64,000 nucleotides of DNA from Natronobacterium texcoconense (lineage in GTDB: Archaea > Halobacteriota > Halobacteria > Halobacteriales > Natrialbaceae). This document shows positions 35,991-45,175 of the stretch, piece by piece. Location of the stretch: positions 124,001 to 188,000 of the forward strand of contig NZ_FNLC01000004.1 in the NCBI RefSeq assembly GCF_900104065.1, read 5' to 3'. The notes under the pieces are model-generated. The model saw nothing but the letters and a program-made list of their open reading frames with translations, had not been told where the DNA came from and ran no database searches. Positions within the stretch are counted from its first letter, which is position 1; each line of letters starts with the position of its first letter. A program made the translations under genes and the position numbers.

Positions 35991-38900
35991 CTACGCCGAC
36001 CCTGCCGTCTCGTCCGGCGAATCGCTGGCCGCTGGTCCGTCCTCGATCTGTGGCCCATCGTCGCCAGTGGCCGGCTCGTCGGTCGCTCCCGGTTCTGACC
36101 CGTCGTCCTGAATCCCGTCTGGCCCCGTCGCTTCGTCCGGACTGTCCGGGAGACCGGTATCAGTTTCCTCGTCGCCCGCATCCGTTTCGTCGTCTTCGTC
36201 AGTCTCTGCATCCGGTTCCTCGAGGCCGTCGTCCGGCACCTCGAGACTGTCGTCCGTTTCCGTCTCGTCGTCAACGTCGGTCTCGTCGCCGGGGTCTTCG
36301 AACTCGTCGTCGGCTTCAGTCGGTAGTTCGTTGTCGGTCTCCTCTTCGGTCTCGACGTCCTCCATCTCGTCCTCGGCTTCCTCGACCACCAGCGTCATTT
36401 CGACGCTCTCGTTTTCGGTCGAGAGCGTCGCAGTGTACGTGTCGGGCTCGAGATCGTCGGTCTCCGCGGCAAGCGACGCGGTCGCCGACTCACCGGCCTC
36501 GAGCGTGAGTTCGCTCGTGTCGACGGTCTCGTTCTCGAGCGCGAGTTCGACGTCCTGGGTACCGGCTTCGTCGCCGACGTTCGTGATCGTCGCGTCGATG
36601 TCGAGGTCTTCGCCCTGTTCGATCGGCGAGTTCGTCGCCACCTCGCTGATCTCGAACGTCGCGGGCTCTTCCTCGGGAACGTCGACGATCTCGCCTGCAG
36701 GATCGGTCTCCGCGGTGAGCACCTCGTCGTAGTCGTAGATCGTCATGTCCACCGTCCAGACGAGTTGTTCCTCGTCGGTCTCGGGCGTCCACTCGACGGT
36801 GAACGTGTTCTCGCCGGGCTCGAGTTCGTCGATCGGTTCGTCGTCGGTCGTCCCCTCGAGTTCCGTCCCGACGAAGATGCTCGCGTCGTTGGGGTTTTCG
36901 TAGCCGAAGGTGACGTCGATCGTCGGCGGTTCGTCGGTGTCGCCCTCGTCGACGACGGTCGTCTCCTCGACGGAGACCGTCGGCAGGTCGGGCCGCGTCT
37001 CCGCGATGCACTCGGCGCTGTCCGGGTTCGGATGATCGATACTCGCGGTCGGCACCGCCTCGGGCGAACTGATGCCCGTGATGGTCGTTCCGTAGTCGCC
37101 GTAGTCGCCGACGTCGACGACGACCTCGTCCTCGTCGGCTTCGACGACACCCTCGCCGTCACCGATCTCGAAGACTATCGTTCCGGTGAACGGCGCTTCG
37201 ACGTCTTCTCCGACCGTCACGAAGTCCTCGATGATCGTGTTCCCGAACCCGCCGGCGGTGTAGAACCCGGTGCTGGCCGCCACAGTGTCTCCCTCCTCGA
37301 GCGAGTCGCTGACCTCCGCGCGCGTGCAGTCGACGAACTCGACTTCGAACGCCTCGTCGAGGGTGTACTCGAGCGTGTCGCTCGCGAGCACCTCGTCGTC
37401 GGCGACGTCGACGATCGAGACCTCGAGCGTCGCGTTATCCTCGAGTGGGTCGTCGAACTCGATCGACTCGTTTTCGATTCCCTCACTGGCCGGGAACGGA
37501 TCGGTCTCGACGAGGAAGTCGTCTTCGCCTTCCTCGGCGACGGTGAGGCTGTAGTCGACCGTCGCGTTCGCCTCGCCGATCGTTACCGCCTCGCCGTCGC
37601 CGCGCTGATCCGAGACCTCGAGTTCGGCTTCGGGGACGGGTTCGGGGTCGTCCTCGAGCGCGTACGCGATCGTCTCGCTCGCGAGTACCTCGTCGTCTTC
37701 GACGTCACGGACGGAGACGTCGACGCTGGTGTCGGCGTCGATCGGTGGCTCGAGTTCCAGCTCGAGGTCTTCGACTCCGTCGTCTGCATCGAACGCCTCG
37801 CTGTCGACGCGTTCGCCGTCGTCGTACTCGGCCGACACCGTGTAGTCGACGGAGGCGTTGGCCTCGTCGACGGTCAGTGTCTCGCCGTCACCGGTCTGAT
37901 CCGAGACGTCGAGTTCCGCCTCGGGTTCGGGTTCCGGCTCTTCGTCGACGGTGACGAACGCGCTGTCGAGCACCGGCGCACCACCCTCAGAGACGTACGG
38001 TTCGTCCTCGGAGCCGTCGCTCTCGACGTACTGGAACGTCTCGTCGCCGGTCGTGTCGTGGTGGACGACCGCGGTCAGCGGTTGGCTCTCCTCGAGCGAC
38101 TCGTCGAGTTCGACGGTCACGTTGTCGTACGCGCCGGCCTCGAGGTACTCCGAGGAGCCCAGGACGGCCTCGGGATCGGCGTCGACCGCTAGCTCGTCGT
38201 AGACTGCGACGAAGCCGCCTTCGGAGAGCTCTATCGCGTCGATCACGACGCTGTCGCCGTCGGAGTCCTGATCCTGGAAGGTGATCGTCGCCTCGCCCTC
38301 GAGTTCGTCGATCTCCTCGACCCGCTGGACGACCTCGATTTCGACGTACTGGACGACCGCGGTCGCGTCGTCGATGCCTTCGGCGACCGCGTACCCCGTC
38401 GCGTCGGCGGCGGTCTCCTGAGTCAACACCTGGAGTTGGGTGACGCTGATCTGCTGGTACTGGATCGCGCGGGCGGTCTCCTGGCTCGCGCTCGCGGCCC
38501 CGATCTGTATCTGTTCGACCGTCGCCTCCTGATGCTGGGAGAGGGCACCGCTTGCACTTCCGCTGGCTAGTTGCTGGACCTGCGTCACGTCGACGACCTG
38601 CTGCTGGACTACTGCGCCCTCACCGGCGCCGAAGGCGGCGCTCTGGATCTGTTCGATCTCGACGACCTGATACTGGATCGCCGACTCGACGGCTCCTTTC
38701 GAGGCCCCGGTCGCGGCAGACTGGATCTGCGTGATTGTGACCTCCTGCTGCTGGACGAGCACTCCCTGTGCACCCCCGTCTGCGGCGGCCTGGATCTGCT
38801 CGACGGTCGCCTCCTGACTCTGATAGATCGCTCCCTTGGCCGCGCCGAACGAGGCCTCCTGCACCCCGGTTATCGTGACCCGCTGGACCTGCTCGACGGT

Positions 38901-39962
38901 TACCGACTGCACTCCCTTCAGCGCCCCCGCGCTGGCTCCCCAGGCCGCGGACTGGGTCTGTTCGACCGTCACCGTCTGACGCTGAACGAGTGCGCCCTTC
39001 GCGGCTCCCGTCGCCGCCTTCTGGATCTGCTTGGCGTCTGCACGCTGGTACTGGTCGGCCTCGAGGTCGACTTCTTCGTCCACGACGTCCACTTCGTCCG
39101 AACCCTCAATCGCTCCCGCACCCGCACCCGCGGCCGCGTGCTGGACGTGCTCGAGGGTGACCTGCTGGCGCTGTTCGACCGTAATCGACTGGTACTGCTC
39201 GAGGACGCCGTAGGCTGCTCCCTTGGCGGCTTCCTCCGTCTTGGTGCCGTCCTCGACGCCGCGTTCACCGGCTTCGCTCGCAGCGCCGGACGCAGCACCG
39301 CGCGTCGCGACCTGGATCTGTTCGACGGTCACGCGCTGTTCCTGCGTGATCGCGCCGAAGGTCGCTCCTTTGGCTGCACGCTGTAGCTGGCTCGCCTCGA
39401 CCGTCGCGTGCTGGGCGAGCGCGCCGTCGACCGCACCACCGACGGCGTACTGGGTCGCGGTGACGTTTACCTCCTGGGCGGCGAGCAGCGAGCCGTGGAC
39501 GGCCCCTTTCGTCGCCTCCCGGACCTGTTCGTCGTCGGCGTCGTCGTGCTCTGTGACGAACTCGCTTGCTCCCTGGATGGCGGCCTCGCGCTCGTCGTCG
39601 GTCACCTCGACGCCCTCTTCCTCGGCGAGGGAGATTCCCTCGTCGACCCCGGCTTCGACGGCCTCGCTGCGGTCCTCCTGGAGTTGTGCCGTCGGGCTCC
39701 CGCCGGTATCACCCGCAGCCTCCTCGATTTCCGGTGATTCCATCGAGATCAACTCGAGGTCGTCGCTCGCTTCGGCACCGATCGAAGCCGACGCTCCATC
39801 GTCCTGGCTCTCGGCTGCCCCATCGTTCACGGCGGGCGCTTCGTCGTCCTCCGCCGAACCGAACCCGCCGCCGAGAAACGGCAACGCGACGACGCTCGTC
39901 GCCATGAGGACGGCGAACGCGACCGCGATCACGACGACCGTCCGCGTTCGTCGCTGCGTCAT
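35991..39962 (-). CDS. Giant secreted protein with Gln/Ala repeats and DUF7282-like domain
   Basis: The 1323-residue protein has an N-terminal signal helix (VVVIAVAFAVLMATSVVALPF). Residues 145-550 contain about a dozen repeats of 28-32 residues built on VTVEQIQxAAxGAAxGA. A DUF7282-like beta domain follows at about 557-680. Two homologous domains of about 100 residues start ELDVSDQ and ELEVSDQ. After them come a Cys-containing region and a CARDB-like domain (TNSPIEQGEDLDIDATI). The acidic tail of about 150 residues has no membrane anchor or PGF-CTERM. I chose the start at 39962 because the upstream 20 residues precede the signal. Confidence 0.82.
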   Translation of the reverse strand: MTQRRTRTVVVIAVAFAVLMATSVVALPFLGGGFGSAEDDEAPAVNDGAAESQDDGASASIGAEASDDLELISMESPEIEEAAGDTGGSPTAQLQEDRSEAVEAGVDEGISLAEEEGVEVTDDEREAAIQGASEFVTEHDDADDEQVREATKGAVHGSLLAAQEVNVTATQYAVGGAVDGALAQHATVEASQLQRAAKGATFGAITQEQRVTVEQIQVATRGAASGAASEAGERGVEDGTKTEEAAKGAAYGVLEQYQSITVEQRQQVTLEHVQHAAAGAGAGAIEGSDEVDVVDEEVDLEADQYQRADAKQIQKAATGAAKGALVQRQTVTVEQTQSAAWGASAGALKGVQSVTVEQVQRVTITGVQEASFGAAKGAIYQSQEATVEQIQAAADGGAQGVLVQQQEVTITQIQSAATGASKGAVESAIQYQVVEIEQIQSAAFGAGEGAVVQQQVVDVTQVQQLASGSASGALSQHQEATVEQIQIGAASASQETARAIQYQQISVTQLQVLTQETAADATGYAVAEGIDDATAVVQYVEIEVVQRVEEIDELEGEATITFQDQDSDGDSVVIDAIELSEGGFVAVYDELAVDADPEAVLGSSEYLEAGAYDNVTVELDESLEESQPLTAVVHHDTTGDETFQYVESDGSEDEPYVSEGGAPVLDSAFVTVDEEPEPEPEAELDVSDQTGDGETLTVDEANASVDYTVSAEYDDGERVDSEAFDADDGVEDLELELEPPIDADTSVDVSVRDVEDDEVLASETIAYALEDDPEPVPEAELEVSDQRGDGEAVTIGEANATVDYSLTVAEEGEDDFLVETDPFPASEGIENESIEFDDPLEDNATLEVSIVDVADDEVLASDTLEYTLDEAFEVEFVDCTRAEVSDSLEEGDTVAASTGFYTAGGFGNTIIEDFVTVGEDVEAPFTGTIVFEIGDGEGVVEADEDEVVVDVGDYGDYGTTITGISSPEAVPTASIDHPNPDSAECIAETRPDLPTVSVEETTVVDEGDTDEPPTIDVTFGYENPNDASIFVGTELEGTTDDEPIDELEPGENTFTVEWTPETDEEQLVWTVDMTIYDYDEVLTAETDPAGEIVDVPEEEPATFEISEVATNSPIEQGEDLDIDATITNVGDEAGTQDVELALENETVDTSELTLEAGESATASLAAETDDLEPDTYTATLSTENESVEMTLVVEEAEDEMEDVETEEETDNELPTEADDEFEDPGDETDVDDETETDDSLEVPDDGLEEPDAETDEDDETDAGDEETDTGLPDSPDEATGPDGIQDDGSEPGATDEPATGDDGPQIEDGPAASDSPDETAGSA

Positions 39963-40309
39963 CGTCGCCACCCGCCACCGATCCGACGGCACGCGCCATC
40001 GACCTGTCGTGGTGTCGCCCATCCACCCGTTCGATACCCTCGATATCCGAACCGCGGCCGATCGAAGCGCATTCTCTCACCACCCAGCCGAATCGGTCCA
40101 TAAGTACGCCGGTCGTTTCGGCCTGTTGTCTGACACAATACGCGATTACTACGCCGTGGCAACCGATTCGATCCGCCAGTCTATCGACGACGACGCCGTA
40201 TTCGTCGTCCGAGCCGATCGAAAATCCCTCACGAATCCCGACAGGAAGCGGCCGATTTCGACCGATGGCGGCGACTCTCTCCCTCGTCGTCGAGTCGACC
40301 CGACCGATC
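39963..40309. other. Intergenic region between the giant protein gene and the biotin operon
   Basis: About 350 bp with no credible gene. It must hold the promoter of the giant protein gene (minus strand) and upstream parts of the bioY promoter. Confidence 0.35.
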
Positions 40310-40341
40310 TCGGAAACCGAAGTTTTGAACTGGGTTTACGA
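40310..40341 (+). promoter_or_regulatory. BirA-type operator before bioY
   Basis: TCGGAAACC (40310-40318) and GGTTTACGA (40333-40341) flank 14 bp. They match the published BirA signal TTGTAAACC-N14/15-GGTTTACAA at seven and eight of nine positions. The site covers the region 14-45 bp before the bioY ATG, including the TTTTGAA box, so a bound biotin-protein ligase with HTH domain would block transcription when biotin is plentiful. Confidence 0.55.
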
Positions 40342-40354
40342 GAGAGCGAGGTGC

Positions 40355-40945
40355 ATGGAAACCGAACATGGCTCGGTTCAGGCGGTCGATGACGTCGTCG
40401 TCAGGCAGTTCGCACGAGCAGCGTTGCTCGCCGCGTTGATCGGTGTCGGGGCACAGATTGCGTTTCCGAACCCGTTCTCACCGGCACCGGTCACGTTACA
40501 GGTGCTGTTCGTCTTCCTGGCCGGTATCGTGCTCGGCCCCGTCTGGGGGTCCGTTTCGATGGTGCTGTACCTGGCGGCCGGTGCCGTCGGCGCGCCCGTT
40601 TTCGCCGCGTTCACCGCCGGTCCCGGCGTCTTGCTCGGGGACAGTGGCGGCTACCTCTGGGCGTATCCGATCGCTGCCGGGCTGATCGGCCTGCTCGTTC
40701 ACCGCGGCCGCGACCTCCGTGATCCAGCGACGGTCTCCACACCCGTGCTCGTCGCCGCGCTCGTGGCAGGGACGGCGGTCATCTACGCGATGGGCGTCGG
40801 CTACATGGCCTGGCTCTTCGAACTAGGTCTCGTCGAAGCGATCCTCGTCGGTGCGGTTCCGTTCATCCCCTTCGAACTCCTCAAGATGGCCGCTGCGCTC
40901 GCGATCGTCAAGAGCGGGCGGATCACGCCGGTCGGCGCCCGATGA
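40355..40945 (+). CDS. bioY: Biotin transporter BioY (S component)
   Basis: The 196-residue membrane protein has six helices and the BioY pattern: GAQIAFPNPFSPAPVTLQVLF, then AGAVGAPVFAAFTAGPGVLLGDSGGYLWAYPIAAG. It binds biotin as the substrate-specific subunit of an energy-coupling factor transporter. The start ATG at 40355 lies just after the BirA-type operator. The frame is open upstream for 30 codons but these are not BioY-like. The stop overlaps the next start by 4 bp (ATGA), so the operon is translationally coupled. Confidence 0.93.
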   Translation: METEHGSVQAVDDVVVRQFARAALLAALIGVGAQIAFPNPFSPAPVTLQVLFVFLAGIVLGPVWGSVSMVLYLAAGAVGAPVFAAFTAGPGVLLGDSGGYLWAYPIAAGLIGLLVHRGRDLRDPATVSTPVLVAALVAGTAVIYAMGVGYMAWLFELGLVEAILVGAVPFIPFELLKMAAALAIVKSGRITPVGAR

Positions 40946-41646
40946 TCGAGTTCCGCTCGGTCACCTACGCCTTCGAGGACGTCCCCGTCCTCGAGGACCT
41001 CTCGCTATCGATCGCGGACGGCGAGTTCGTCCTCGTCGCGGGCGCGAACGGCAGCGGGAAGACCACCCTGTTGCGACACTGTAACGGGCTGTTGTCGCCC
41101 GACTCGGGGACCGTCCTCGTCGACGGCACGCCCGTCGAGGAGAATGTCGTCGCCGCCCGCGCGAGCGTCGGCATGGTCTTTCAACACCCGCGAGACCAGT
41201 TCGTCGCCGCAACGATCGGCGCGGACGTCGCCTTCGGCCCCGAGAACCTCGGTCTCGACCGCGAAGAGATCGACCGTCGTGTCGCGGTCGCACTCGAGGC
41301 CGTCAACCTCGCGGGCCGCGAGGACGATCGAATCGACGGTCTTTCGGGCGGCGAACAGGCCCGCGTCGCGATCGCCGGCGCGCTGGCGATGGAACCGACC
41401 CACCTCGTTCTCGACGAGCCGTTTACCGGACTCGACGAACCCGCCCGGCAGTCGGTACTCGAGCGCCTCGAGGCGCTGTCGGTCGACGGTACCGGCGTCT
41501 TGCTCGCGACCCACGACCTCCGGGACGTCCTCGACCTGGCGGACCGCGTGATCGCGATGTGTGACGGCGAGGTGGTCGTCGACGCACCGCCGGCACAGGC
41601 CGTGGAACGACTGGAGGGACTTGCGGTTCGCGTGCCACGATGTTGA
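40942..41646 (+). CDS. bioM: Energy-coupling ATPase of biotin transporter (BioM/EcfA)
   Basis: The 234-residue ABC ATPase has a Walker A loop GANGSGKTTLLRHCNGL, a Q loop in MVFQHPRDQFV, an LSGGEQARVAIAGAL signature and a Walker B LVLDEPFTGLD. ATPases of this group with the HPRDQ sequence belong to ECF-type transporters. Located between bioY and the EcfT gene, it powers biotin uptake. Confidence 0.93.
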   Translation: MIEFRSVTYAFEDVPVLEDLSLSIADGEFVLVAGANGSGKTTLLRHCNGLLSPDSGTVLVDGTPVEENVVAARASVGMVFQHPRDQFVAATIGADVAFGPENLGLDREEIDRRVAVALEAVNLAGREDDRIDGLSGGEQARVAIAGALAMEPTHLVLDEPFTGLDEPARQSVLERLEALSVDGTGVLLATHDLRDVLDLADRVIAMCDGEVVVDAPPAQAVERLEGLAVRVPRC

Positions 41647-42344
41647 GCTACGAACCCGACGACACGCTGGCCCATCGACTCGATCCGCGGTCGAAGCTGG
41701 CGGTCCAGATGGGGTTCGCCGTGACTGCGCTGGCTCACACGAGCCTGCCTGCGTTGCTCGCACTGTCGGCCGTCACTGCCGGAATCCTGGCCGTTGCAGG
41801 CGTTTCGCTTCTGCGGACGCTGTACGCCTACCGGTTCGCACTGGTGATAATCGCGATAGCGCCGCTCGTCGCCGCCGTGACGCTTGGCCCACCCTGGATC
41901 GACGTCTCGGACGGCCTCGCGTCCGCGCGCGCCAGCTATCGCGTGTTGCTCATCCTGCTGGTCAGTGCCGCTTACGTTCGGTCGACACCCGTACGCGACT
42001 CTCGGGCTGCGATCCAGCGGACGATCCCGGGCAAACCGGGGCAGCTACTGGGCGTCGGGATTGCCCTCGTCTTCCGGTTTCTCCCCGTCCTGCAGGCCGA
42101 CGTCCGGACGATCCGCCAGGCGTCGGCTGCTCGTCTCGGCACCGAACGCGGCGCGGTCGATCGGGCGAGTCGACTCGGACTGCTCAGTGTTACCCGGGCG
42201 TTCGATCGGGCCGATCGGCTCTCGCTGGCCCTGCAGGCCCGCTGTTTCGCCTGGAATCCGACGCTGCCATCGCTATCCTTCTCCCGACTCGACGTGCCCG
42301 TACTGGGAGTCGCACTTTTGCTCGCCGTGACTGCGGTTCTCTAG
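41640..42344 (+). CDS. bioN: Energy-coupling factor transmembrane protein (BioN/EcfT)
   Basis: The 234-residue membrane protein starts with YEPDDTLAHRLDPRSKLAVQ, the EcfT opening. The coupling-helix arginine motifs are recognisable in RTIRQASAARLG and RAFDRADRLSLALQARCF. The gene overlaps the ATPase stop by 7 bp. Together the three genes form a complete BioMNY-type importer. Confidence 0.9.
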   Translation: MLSYEPDDTLAHRLDPRSKLAVQMGFAVTALAHTSLPALLALSAVTAGILAVAGVSLLRTLYAYRFALVIIAIAPLVAAVTLGPPWIDVSDGLASARASYRVLLILLVSAAYVRSTPVRDSRAAIQRTIPGKPGQLLGVGIALVFRFLPVLQADVRTIRQASAARLGTERGAVDRASRLGLLSVTRAFDRADRLSLALQARCFAWNPTLPSLSFSRLDVPVLGVALLLAVTAVL

Positions 42345-42457
42345 CGAGAAACGTCAGTCGGCGATGAGATTTATGTTCTCTGCAATGAGTGTACTGGGAC
42401 AGTGACAGGACCGCGGCTCGCGACGCGTGGGGGAGTCGCACGCGGGAGAGAATTGAT

Positions 42458-43294
42458 ATGAGGGGAATTACAGTTACGTTGCAGAAGGGGGGAGTCGGGA
42501 AGACGACCGTCGCCATCAACCTGGCCGAACGGCTCGCGGCCCGAGGACACGACGTCCTGCTGGTCGACGTCGACCCGCAGGGAAGCGCGACCGAGGGCGT
42601 CGGCTGTGGCGATGCCTACACCGGTGATACCCACCTGGGGCAGGTCTTCGATCCGTCCGATCCGACGACGCCCGGCGACGTGGTCCGATCCACCGGAACC
42701 GAACTGTCGTTCGATCTCGTCCCGTCGCACGCGTCGCTCGACCGACTCGCGGCGGAGATCCAGGCCACCGAAAACGGCGAGGCACAGCTCTATCGAAAGC
42801 TCGTTCGCCCGCTTGCCGACCGGTACGACTGGATCGTCCTCGACTCGCCGCCGACGATCGGACCGCTCTCGAACTCGGCCATCGTCGCGACGCGACAGGC
42901 AGTCGTCCCGCTGCAGCTATCGAAACCGAGCGCCGACGCACTGACGCGGACGGTCACGAACCAGCTATTCGCGCTCAACGACCGGCTGCCGGAACGGGAA
43001 CCGATCGAAATTCTCGCGATCGTTCCGAACCGCGTCAGCGGGGACAACGAGGAAAAGCGCGTCCTCGAGGCACTCGAAGACAGCCAGTTCGAGCCGTACC
43101 TGCCGGCGTTCGCCCGCTCGAGCCTGCTCCAGGACGCGGACTCGCCCGGTCCGGGAATCCGCGAACGAGTGGCGTTTCGCCGGGCGTACCGCAGCGGCGT
43201 CCCGCTCGCGTCCTACGATCCGGACGTCGACATGCTCGACCGACTCGACTCGCTCACGAACAAGATCGAAGAGAAGGGACGGGAGATCGCCTGA
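42458..43294 (+). CDS. ParA/Soj family ATPase (orphan)
   Basis: The 278-residue protein carries the deviant Walker A KGGVGKTTVAINLAERLA, the DVDPQGSATEGVG block and a Walker B LDSPPTIG. This is the ParA family of partition and positioning ATPases. No ParB-like gene lies beside it. The ATG at 42458 starts directly at MRGITVTLQKGGVGKTT, as in the family. Earlier in-frame codons are not conserved. Haloarchaea carry several such orphan ParA proteins. Confidence 0.88.
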   Translation: MRGITVTLQKGGVGKTTVAINLAERLAARGHDVLLVDVDPQGSATEGVGCGDAYTGDTHLGQVFDPSDPTTPGDVVRSTGTELSFDLVPSHASLDRLAAEIQATENGEAQLYRKLVRPLADRYDWIVLDSPPTIGPLSNSAIVATRQAVVPLQLSKPSADALTRTVTNQLFALNDRLPEREPIEILAIVPNRVSGDNEEKRVLEALEDSQFEPYLPAFARSSLLQDADSPGPGIRERVAFRRAYRSGVPLASYDPDVDMLDRLDSLTNKIEEKGREIA

Positions 43295-43406
43295 TTCCGG
43301 CAAAATACTCGCCGAGCCGTCAATAGTAGTTGTCAGAACCGTAACTACAGTACGATGAATACCCTGAACGTCGATCCTTATAAAAAATATATGTGGGTGC
43401 CTGTAT

Positions 43407-43766
43407 ATGCAAGCCGATAGAACTCCCAGTATTGCCCTCTCATTTGTCATTGGATTTGTCGTCCTTTCCACGATAAACATCGGATGGCGATTCCTGGTCT
43501 CCTTCGGTTTCCACCCTCGTTGGGCCCTCTACGCGATTCTCACTACCACTGGTCTGCTGGGAATGTATGCCTCTCTTTGGCGAGCGCATCGTATCGGTCT
43601 CGTCGTTATCCCCGTTCACCTCGGGATTGTGATGGTGTACTTCGGCGTCTTCGAAATCGGATATCGAACGTCGACAGAGTGGACAGCGGTGGTGGTCTCC
43701 TGGGGTTTGCTGGTTGGCATCGTCTTCCTGAACGCCGACTACTTTACCACGGATACACCGAGATAG
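43407..43766 (+). CDS. Small membrane protein, four helices
   Basis: The 119-residue protein has four hydrophobic helices (ALSFVIGFVVLSTINIGWRF, YAILTTTGLLGMYAS, GLVVIPVHLGIVMVYFGVF, AVVVSWGLLVGIVFLNAD). I recognise no family. A CTTATAAAAAATATA stretch lies 20-30 bp before the ATG and is the likely TATA box. The promoter region is AT-rich. Confidence 0.65.
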   Translation: MQADRTPSIALSFVIGFVVLSTINIGWRFLVSFGFHPRWALYAILTTTGLLGMYASLWRAHRIGLVVIPVHLGIVMVYFGVFEIGYRTSTEWTAVVVSWGLLVGIVFLNADYFTTDTPR

Positions 43767-43808
43767 GCCTCGAGACGTGTTCTGCCCTGCCCCTCCCAGA
43801 AGATAAAA

Positions 43809-44537
43809 TCAGACGACGTCGACGACTGGGTTCTCCTCGAGCAGACTGGTCACGACTACTCGCGGGACGTCGCGTCGATCGTGTATTGCGGCGGCGATCT
43901 CTCGAGCGGTTTCCGCGAGTTCTGGCGTATCCGCCATGTTGAGCAGCGGGACGACCGTCGCACCGTCGGGAACGTCCTTGCAGCCACCCGCCTCGCTCGC
44001 GAGCACGGTCGCGACGTCGGCCGGCGAGATTCGGTCACCCATCTCGAGTTCAGTGACCGCAGCGACTCGTTCGGGCCTGTGGACGTGTTCGTCCTCGAGT
44101 CGTTCGCCGACGACGCGTGTGCTCGCGATCGGAACGACGGTATTCGCAGTCGACGGCAACTGTGGCTCCTTTTCCGCCGGGGCCTTGAACCAGCGGGTTC
44201 GTGCGCCGTCGGCTTTCACGAGTATCGGAACGCCCTCGAGGTCCGCGAGCGCATCGACGGTCTCCCGCCCGTAGCCGCGATACCGGTCGTCCCCCTCTCG
44301 AGCGGGAACCAGACCGAGCGGCCACGTTTCGTTCGACCGGGCGACCTCGAGTGGCCGCTCGGTTATCGCGAGGTCCGCGACCTGCTCTTCGAACGGCGGA
44401 ATGCGTACCGTCGCCGTTACGATCGCCCGCTCGAGTCGTGCTGCGAGTGCGTACAGCGTCGACTTCTTCCCACCCGCTCCGACGACGCAGGTCACGCCGG
44501 TTTCGGCCTCGAGTGCGTCGACGAGCGAATCGGTCAC
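43809..44537 (-). CDS. yqeC: YqeC family (selenium-dependent hydroxylase accessory) protein
   Basis: The 242-residue protein starts with a P-loop-like block (TCVVGAGGKKSTLYALAARL) and has VKADGARTRWFKAPAEKEPQLP in the centre, which is typical of YqeC. YqeC is linked to molybdenum hydroxylases with a labile selenium, but its reaction is not established. No hydroxylase gene lies nearby in this window. The gene is single and convergent with the membrane protein gene. Confidence 0.82.
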   Translation of the reverse strand: MTDSLVDALEAETGVTCVVGAGGKKSTLYALAARLERAIVTATVRIPPFEEQVADLAITERPLEVARSNETWPLGLVPAREGDDRYRGYGRETVDALADLEGVPILVKADGARTRWFKAPAEKEPQLPSTANTVVPIASTRVVGERLEDEHVHRPERVAAVTELEMGDRISPADVATVLASEAGGCKDVPDGATVVPLLNMADTPELAETAREIAAAIHDRRDVPRVVVTSLLEENPVVDVV

Positions 44538-44647
44538 GGATTCTCACCCGGACTCGGACGTGGTCGTGTATCGCTCATTCGACTCTCAAGACGGTCGCCG
44601 AACTGAAATAGATCGGTCTCCGGCAATCGCTGTATCTTAATAAATTG

Positions 44648-44676
44648 ATACTGGTGTATGAGTTGGAGACCAGTAT
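44648..44676. promoter_or_regulatory. 8-bp inverted repeat in AT-rich intergenic region
   Basis: ATACTGGT (44648-44655) and ACCAGTAT (44669-44676) are perfect inverted repeats 13 bp apart, about 65 bp before the next start codon. They may be an operator or an RNA hairpin. Confidence 0.35.
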
Positions 44677-44740
44677 ACAGCGGGACGAAAATACATATCG
44701 GGGAGTAGAACTTAGTAGTCTCGTTATATCTAGTACCGGT

Positions 44741-45073
44741 ATGAAATCTTGCAGGAACCCGGAGCTAGTTGACGAATTTCTCACCGTTCTCTCTGACTGC
44801 CGCCGACGGACTGTCGTTCTCTACCTCCGCGATACGACCGACGGGACGGCGACGTTCCCAGAACTCGCGACGCAACTCGCTACCAACTGCTCGAATGCCA
44901 GAGACGAAGACGCCGAAATGATTCGTCTCGTCCACCAGGTACTGCCAGCACTCGTAGACCACAGCGTGGTCGAGTACGACGTCCGAAGCGAGGTCGTCAG
45001 ATACCGTCCGACCGCGTTCGTCGAAGACGTTTTCGAGTGTCTCGAGGAGTACGGGCCGGCAGGGAACGAATAA
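44741..45073 (+). CDS. Winged-helix-like protein (DUF7344-type)
   Basis: The 110-residue protein has the pattern LVDEFLTVLSDCRRRTVVLYLRD, then a helix segment and VLPALVDHSVVEYDVRSEVVRY. It resembles the small winged-helix domains (DUF7344) that haloarchaea use in regulators. I took the ATG at 44741. A longer frame begins 32 codons upstream inside an AT-rich promoter-like stretch. Its target is unknown. Confidence 0.68.
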   Translation: MKSCRNPELVDEFLTVLSDCRRRTVVLYLRDTTDGTATFPELATQLATNCSNARDEDAEMIRLVHQVLPALVDHSVVEYDVRSEVVRYRPTAFVEDVFECLEEYGPAGNE

Positions 45074-45175
45074 GCGAGGGCATCGTTCTCGAGTCGAGCC
45101 AGCGATTCATCCGGGCCGCTGTAAGCCATTTCCGCGTCCTGCAGTCGTTCCGGTAAATCGTTACAGCGTTCCGTA

